This document shows positions 42,185-47,079 of a stretch of DNA of 47,079 nt, in pieces. This stretch comes from Microbacterium testaceum (GTDB taxonomy: Bacteria > Actinomycetota > Actinomycetes > Actinomycetales > Microbacteriaceae). The stretch is from NCBI RefSeq assembly GCF_001476285.1, contig NZ_LDRU01000014.1, positions 1 through 47,079 on the forward strand, written 5' to 3'. A program made the position numbers and the translations under genes. The notes beneath the pieces were generated by a model, which had not been told where the DNA came from, ran no database searches, and was given only the letters and a program-made list of their open reading frames with translations. Numbering within the stretch: the first letter of the stretch is position 1; every line of letters begins with the position of its first letter.

Positions 42185-44658
42185 GTCGTGTCGCGCCGCC
42201 GTGGGGCGGGGCGCTTCCCCCTCTCGTCGCGGTGCGGCGGCCGTCGGCGCGTGGGGCGCGGGGCGAGGAACCGCAGGAACGATCTCAACGATACGGCCGC
42301 GAGCAGCCGCCGCCATCCGCCGCGCTGACGCGTGAGCGCGCGGCGTTCGGCATCGACGATCCTCCAGAACGCCGTGGCCTCGTCGGCTGTGACGGTCCGG
42401 GACGAGAAGACCGCGCGGTCGGCCTCGTCCGCGAGACGTTCGCCCCCGGCCGTGCCCCACGCCGAGACGAGCTCTCGGCGAGTGGATGCCGGCGGGAGTT
42501 CGCGACCCGCGTCCACACCGGCATCGACGTACTCGTCCCACCCGCCGGCGATCGCCGCTCGCGGGTCGGGATCGCGACGGCGGCCGCGACGACGGATCAC
42601 CTTCGCGATCACCACCGCGAGGAACGGGCCGAACAGCACCAGGACGACGAGAAGCGAAAGCCCGGTGACCCGCAGGATCGGCCACAGCCAGGCGAGATCG
42701 AGACCGTCGTCCGCACGGTTCTCATCGTTGAGGGTGTTGTCCTCCTGCAACGGAGCCGGCGGAACGACATCGTCGACCGTGTCGGGGCGCACCTCGGTCA
42801 CGTTCTCGGGGTCGCGCTGCTCGGTGACCTCGAGGCTCGGCGATTGCTCCCGCTGCGGGGTGACGTCGATCGCCGCCCACTGTCCGTCGGTGCCCTGCAC
42901 CTCGGTCCACGCGCTGAGGTCTTCGGCGCGACATGTTCCGGCGTCGCACGTCGGGAGCGCGGGATCGGCGGACGTCAGGCGTGCGCCGACCACGACGCGC
43001 GCGGGGAAACCCAGCTCGTGGGCGATCAGGGCGACGGCGACGGCGAACTGCTCGTCGTCGCCGACGGCGGCGACATAGTTTCCGGATGCCGTGGCCCGAG
43101 GGTCGTCCTCCCGGTCGAGCAGGCGCTGGAACATCGTCTCGATGCGGGCCAGGGAATGGCCGGACGCGCTCGGCTGCACCTGATAGCCCGAGAGATCGGC
43201 CGCCCATTTCGGGGGTGCGGAGCCGGCGGCCGGTGCCAGTCCGTGGCTGAGGTACCCGCGCTCCCGCAGCAGCTGCACGAGGGAAGCGAGAGCCGTCCCG
43301 TCGTCGCCGGTCGCGTGCTCGTCGACCCACCGGCGTAGGTTCTCGCCGCCCGAGACACCGCCGGGAGCACCGGGAGGGGTGAGGCTCGCGATGTCGACCG
43401 CGGCCGTCTCGGTCCCCGTCACCCGGTAGCGGTCGCCCGGCTCGAGCCCGCCGTCGGCGATCTGCACGCCCGCCTCTGCGGCGGAACTGTAGTAGAACCG
43501 GTCGGCCAGCTGGTTCGCCCGGTCGCCGGCGAAGGTGGCTTGGACGAGGCTTCCCGCCGTCGGCATCCAGATTCCGCCGAGGTCGCCGATCTCGATCTCG
43601 GCGTCGATCGGACGCCCCTCCCCCGCCGGCAGTCGCGACGGGACGCGGACGAAACGCCCCTCGCCCGTGCCCGAGGAGCGGAAGATCTCGCCGTCGTAGG
43701 AGTCGAGGGTCGCGACGCGGATGCGGTCGGGCAGAGCGCCGTCGCCGATCACCTGGAACAGCACGTCGTCGACCCGGGCGTCCGAGAACATCGCCCGGTA
43801 CGAGGAGAGCGGACTCACCGCCTCTGCGATCTGACGCTCGGGACCCGTGGCCGACCGCAGGACGCGCCGGTCGGCGTTGGCAGCCGCCCACGGGACCACG
43901 GCGACGGTCGCGAGAGCGGCGACGAGGATCATGCCCGCCCCGGTGAGGGCGCGACGCCGATCCGTGCGCGATCGCCGCGTGCTCGGCGCGACCGTCGCCA
44001 AAGCGGTGGCGCGACGGAGTGACCGGACCCGCTCGTCGTGGGCCCGCCACGCGAGCCAGAGCACCGCGGAGAGCAGCGCCGCCAGCCCCACCGCGGTCTC
44101 GATCGGCGCCGGCAGCGACAGCGGCCCCCACACGAGGGGGGAGCTCGGGGACGTCCGGCCGAAGAACAGACCGAACCCGGTCATGAGCAACCCGCTCACG
44201 ACGGCGCCCGTCGATCGCCGATCGGTCCGCACGGCGAGGGAGAGCGTGAGCACCGTGCCGACGAGGAAGACCACGAGGGCGGGAACGAGCAGGTTGCGGT
44301 AGTCGCCCACCGGGAGGTCGACGGTGACCAGGTCCTTCCAGGCCACGAGGACGCCCGCGGATGCCTCGCCGATCCCCCGCAGGATCTCGAGTGGCGCCCC
44401 GAGCCGCGACGGGACGGCGAGCGGCACGCACAGCACGAGGAACGCGACGACCGTCGCGGCCGCCGTGATCCACCCACCGCCTCGGCGCCAGGTCACGAAC
44501 GCGACGATCAGCGCCGCCGCGAACGCGGACACGACCACGAGCACGAGGAAGGACCACGAGGCGTAGACCGGCCAGGCGGCGACGGCGGCGAGCGCGACCG
44601 TCACGAGCGTGTAGAGCGCGGCGGCGACGACGCGCCCCGGATGCCGGGCGGCGGTCAC
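42181..44658 (-). CDS. TgpA-like transglutaminase-domain membrane protein, catalytic Cys and His missing
   Basis: 825 residues from the GTG overlapping the DUF58 stop (GTGA); an upstream extension to 44766 was rejected. About six N-terminal helices (DUF3488-like), an extracellular part with the transglutaminase-like domain at about 480-605, one more helix near 665-690 and a basic cytoplasmic tail. The core is G-D-D-E-Q-F-A where active enzymes have G-x-C-x-x-F/Y-A, so Cys is replaced by Asp535. L-S-A-W-T-E-V replaces H-A-W-V-E-V, so His is replaced by Ser582. D598 in D-V-T-P-Q is kept. A Cys pair (P-T-C-D-A-G-T-C) lies between. It is probably not an active transglutaminase or protease; a binding role is more likely. 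Confidence 0.88.
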   Translation of the reverse strand: MTAARHPGRVVAAALYTLVTVALAAVAAWPVYASWSFLVLVVVSAFAAALIVAFVTWRRGGGWITAAATVVAFLVLCVPLAVPSRLGAPLEILRGIGEASAGVLVAWKDLVTVDLPVGDYRNLLVPALVVFLVGTVLTLSLAVRTDRRSTGAVVSGLLMTGFGLFFGRTSPSSPLVWGPLSLPAPIETAVGLAALLSAVLWLAWRAHDERVRSLRRATALATVAPSTRRSRTDRRRALTGAGMILVAALATVAVVPWAAANADRRVLRSATGPERQIAEAVSPLSSYRAMFSDARVDDVLFQVIGDGALPDRIRVATLDSYDGEIFRSSGTGEGRFVRVPSRLPAGEGRPIDAEIEIGDLGGIWMPTAGSLVQATFAGDRANQLADRFYYSSAAEAGVQIADGGLEPGDRYRVTGTETAAVDIASLTPPGAPGGVSGGENLRRWVDEHATGDDGTALASLVQLLRERGYLSHGLAPAAGSAPPKWAADLSGYQVQPSASGHSLARIETMFQRLLDREDDPRATASGNYVAAVGDDEQFAVAVALIAHELGFPARVVVGARLTSADPALPTCDAGTCRAEDLSAWTEVQGTDGQWAAIDVTPQREQSPSLEVTEQRDPENVTEVRPDTVDDVVPPAPLQEDNTLNDENRADDGLDLAWLWPILRVTGLSLLVVLVLFGPFLAVVIAKVIRRRGRRRDPDPRAAIAGGWDEYVDAGVDAGRELPPASTRRELVSAWGTAGGERLADEADRAVFSSRTVTADEATAFWRIVDAERRALTRQRGGWRRLLAAVSLRSFLRFLAPRPTRRRPPHRDERGKRPAPRRRDTT

Positions 44659-46031
44659 GAGGTCGCTCCCCGCACGAGGAGCCCGGAGAGATCGTCGAGG
44701 GTGCCGATGGTCAGGACGGTCAGGCCGGCGATGCTCTGCATGCGCGGGTGCGCACGTTCGTCGCACACGACGGCCGCGACTGCGGTGTCGGCGGGGAAGG
44801 CCAGCGCGGCCTGACGCAGGTGCGCGACGGGAACGCGGGAGCCGACGACGACGAATGCGATCGAAAGACGCTCGTTCGATTCGGATGCCAGGCGGCAGAC
44901 GTCGGAGACCGGCATGGTGTTGTCATAGCGCTCGAGGGCGCTGAATCCGTCGAGCATCTGTCGCGGAGTGACCGTCGCCACGTGACGGATCGCGCGCAGA
45001 CGGCCCTTGACGACGCGCGGGATCTCGGAGCCCGTGACGATGTCGATGTCGCGGGCGTCGCGGACGGCGCGGAGCCCGAGCGACGCCGCGGCGGCCACGG
45101 CGAGCTCGTACTCGTCGGCGTCGAGGTACTCCTGCGAGGCGGCGCCGAGAACGACGGCCATGCGGGAGCGGCGCGATTCCTCGTACTGACGGACCATCAG
45201 TCGGCCGGTCTTGGCCGTGGACTTCCAGTGGACCTGCCGCTGCGAGTCGCCCGGCGCGTACTCGCGGATGGCGTGGAACGACATGTCGGCGTCGACGAGG
45301 CGACGGGTCGCGTTGCCCTCGAGGTCGCGCACGAGACCGGCGCTCGTGGAGGGAAGGGCGACCGTGCGGGGGTGGACGAACAACTCGTGCGCGTCGTCGA
45401 AGTCGTGCTCTCGGCGCAGGAGCCCGACGGGATCGCTGCGGACGGTCGTGACCGGACCGACACGGACGATGCCGCGCGGCAGCGGCGGGATCTCGAGCGC
45501 CTCGGTGACGCTCTGCCCCGGACGAAGGAGCGGGACCCCGAACTCCACGAGGCCCTGCCCGACGGGGATGTCGAGGCGCCCGGGGAGCGCGACACGCGAG
45601 CTCTCGTTGCGCACGACGATCTCGCCCGTCACACCGTGACCGGCCACGACGCGCTCACGCGCGAGGGTCAGATCGACGGCGTACGCGCGGGCGCCGAAGA
45701 GGAACGGCACGCTCATGAGCAGCAGAAGGAATGCGGCACTGCCAGCGACCATCCACTCGACCCAGCCGAAGACGACGCCGAGCAGCAGTCCCCCCGTCGC
45801 GGCGAGCGTCACGACGGCGCCCGCCGGGCGCACGGTGCGCCCCGCCCATCGCGTCGCCGTGACGGCGGCATCCGTCGTGACGCGCCACGCCTCGGCGACG
45901 CGCACGACGGCGCGCACGATCCGCCGCTCGCGCCGCGTCGAGGTGGACGTGATCGAGGTGCGCGAGCCGGTGACGGCCGTGCCGGCGGACGTGCGCGTCA
46001 ACCGCGACTCGGTGAGGTTCACCTCCGGCAT
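44655..46031 (-). CDS. DUF58 domain-containing protein
   Basis: 458 residues, ATG after GAGGGGAA, 25 bp behind the MoxR gene. Residues 1-32 carry nine threonines and several Ser and Arg, then a basic stretch and two membrane helices at about 70-115. The DUF58 core has R-E-Y-A-P-G-D-S-Q-R-Q-V-H-W-K at 256-270 followed by S-T-A-K-T-G-R-L-M-V, the family signature, and a VWA-like C-terminal part. DUF58 proteins commonly pair with MoxR AAA+ ATPases and are thought to be their substrates or targets. The Thr-rich tail could be a kinase site, given the FHA protein downstream. Confidence 0.92.
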   Translation of the reverse strand: MPEVNLTESRLTRTSAGTAVTGSRTSITSTSTRRERRIVRAVVRVAEAWRVTTDAAVTATRWAGRTVRPAGAVVTLAATGGLLLGVVFGWVEWMVAGSAAFLLLLMSVPFLFGARAYAVDLTLARERVVAGHGVTGEIVVRNESSRVALPGRLDIPVGQGLVEFGVPLLRPGQSVTEALEIPPLPRGIVRVGPVTTVRSDPVGLLRREHDFDDAHELFVHPRTVALPSTSAGLVRDLEGNATRRLVDADMSFHAIREYAPGDSQRQVHWKSTAKTGRLMVRQYEESRRSRMAVVLGAASQEYLDADEYELAVAAAASLGLRAVRDARDIDIVTGSEIPRVVKGRLRAIRHVATVTPRQMLDGFSALERYDNTMPVSDVCRLASESNERLSIAFVVVGSRVPVAHLRQAALAFPADTAVAAVVCDERAHPRMQSIAGLTVLTIGTLDDLSGLLVRGATS

Positions 46032-46056
46032 GGGCGAATTCCCCTCGGAAGGGAGG

Positions 46057-47031
46057 TCATCGCGCGCGCTCGCTCTCGCGCTGCGTGGGCGGTGCGACGT
46101 CGAGGAGCACCTGCCCGATGACCGCCTCCGCGGTCACCCCGTCGAACTCAGCCTCGGGGTGCAGGATGAGCCGGTGCGAGAGCACCGCCACGGCGAGCGC
46201 CTTCACATCGTCGGGGGTCGCGTACGTGCGGCCCTGCGCGGCGGCGCGGGTACGGGTGGCCCGGGTGAGGGCCAACGCCCCGCGGATGCTGACGCCGAGA
46301 CGCACCTCGTCGGCGGAGCGCGTGGCATCCACGAGCCGGGCGATGTAGTCGAGGACGAGGGCGTCCACGTACACGGTGGCCGCGAGGTCGGCCATTCCGA
46401 CGAGAGCCTGCGGGGTGACGATCGGGCGGAGGTCTGCCGTCGAGACCGCGGCTCCGTCGAGGATGCGCACGGTGGCGGCGTGATCGGGGTAACCGAGCGA
46501 GGTCCGCAGGAGGAAGCGGTCGAGCTGCGCCTCGGGGAGGCGATACGTGCCCGCCTGCTCGACCGGGTTCTGCGTCGCGAGGACGAGGAAGGGCACGCCG
46601 ACCTCGCGCGACACTCCGTCGATGGTGACGCGCCCCTCTTCCATGACCTCGAGCAGGGCCGACTGCGTCTTCGGGCTCGCCCGGTTGATCTCGTCGGCGA
46701 GCACGATGTTGGCGAAGACGGGCCCGGCGTGGAACTCGAATCGCCCCGTCTTCTGGTCGTACACCGTGATGCCGGTGATGTCGCCCGGCAGCAGGTCGGG
46801 TGTGAACTGGATGCGGGTGTTCGTCCCCTGCACCGACTGGGCGACCGCGCGCGCGAGCGAGGTCTTCCCGGTACCCGGCACGTCCTCGAGGAGGACATGC
46901 CCGTCGCTCAGCATCGCGGTCAGCACGAGCTCGACCACGTGCCTCTTACCGAGCACGGCGCGCTCGACGTTGTCGGCGATCTGCGAGAACGTCTGCGCGA
47001 ACCAGGTCGCCTGCTCCTGGGTGATCGTCAT
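46057..47031 (-). CDS. MoxR-family AAA+ ATPase
   Basis: 324 residues, the usual MoxR length. Walker A E-D-V-P-G-T-G-K-T at 49-57, Walker B V-L-A-D-E-I-N-R-A with D113-E114, sensor region V-L-A-T-Q-N-P-V-E-Q-A-G-T-Y-R-L-P-E-A-Q-L-D-R-F, and the lid with V-R-L-G-V-S-I-R-G. MoxR proteins act as chaperones or metal-insertion motors on VWA or DUF58 partners. It is the first recognised gene of the leftward operon; the 48 bp upstream to the window edge hold a GGATGCC heptamer (about 47057-47063) and no clear promoter. Confidence 0.95.
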   Translation of the reverse strand: MTITQEQATWFAQTFSQIADNVERAVLGKRHVVELVLTAMLSDGHVLLEDVPGTGKTSLARAVAQSVQGTNTRIQFTPDLLPGDITGITVYDQKTGRFEFHAGPVFANIVLADEINRASPKTQSALLEVMEEGRVTIDGVSREVGVPFLVLATQNPVEQAGTYRLPEAQLDRFLLRTSLGYPDHAATVRILDGAAVSTADLRPIVTPQALVGMADLAATVYVDALVLDYIARLVDATRSADEVRLGVSIRGALALTRATRTRAAAQGRTYATPDDVKALAVAVLSHRLILHPEAEFDGVTAEAVIGQVLLDVAPPTQRESERAR

Positions 47032-47079
47032 GTCGGTGGGTCTCTCTCTGGGGGATGGATGCCGGGGGCGGGGCTACGC

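Noticed and set aside
1..47079. Mobile elements, prophage, toxin-antitoxin, CRISPR, riboswitch or JUMPstart sites
   Set aside because: Looked for transposase or integrase motifs, regular repeat-spacer patterns and the JUMPstart/ops sequence of enteric polysaccharide loci; none found.

Overview
This is chromosomal DNA from a high-G+C actinobacterium. Codon third positions are almost all G or C, GTG starts are common, and genes are coupled by ATGA/GTGA overlaps. The streptomycin (str) operon order rpsL-rpsG-fusA-tuf, an actinobacterial Wzc-type tyrosine kinase, DUF4012 proteins and a MoxR/DUF58/transglutaminase/FHA operon fit Microbacteriaceae, most likely Microbacterium. The genus is inferred from overall character, not from a database match. 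I see no tRNA, rRNA, insertion sequence, CRISPR array or prophage.

Positions 1-34003 are a surface polysaccharide locus. It opens with a secreted clan-A glycoside hydrolase (cut by the window edge) that converges on a beta-helix lipoprotein. Module A (3448-20799) holds glycosyltransferases, a Wzy-like polymerase, a pyruvyl transferase, a Wzx-like flippase, a DUF4012 protein with an unusual motif-array membrane partner, a Wzc-type kinase with its phosphatase, and two acyltransferases. Positions 20922-27357 hold an HTTM-like pair, an FAD oxidoreductase and a lipid-linked-sugar set (DPM1-like transferase, GtrA-like protein, GT-C enzyme, VanZ-like protein). Module B (27509-34003) is a second, compact set: a DUF4012 paralogue divergent from an O-acetyltransferase, a GT4, a second Wzy and a second Wzx. 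No initiating sugar-phosphate transferase was recognised, so it probably lies outside the window.

Positions 34035-39824 hold a multi-pass membrane protein of unknown role and then the str operon, read leftward, with hairpins after tuf and fusA, a hairpin between rpsG and fusA, and a plausible promoter with a leader of about 270 nt upstream of rpsL. Positions 39832-47031 hold a leftward operon, MoxR AAA+ ATPase - DUF58 - TgpA-like transglutaminase - DUF5684/FHA protein - tail-anchored threonine-motif protein, ending in a hairpin.

The two most unusual items are short-linear-motif arrays in cytoplasmic tails. One is a sevenfold L-x-x-L-V-G array in the membrane protein at 14737-16200, encoded divergently from the tyrosine kinase. 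The other is a ninefold acidic-acidic-Thr array in the protein at 39879-40631, encoded beside an intact FHA (phosphothreonine-binding) domain that itself carries one copy of the motif. The transglutaminase of that operon has lost its Cys and His catalytic residues.
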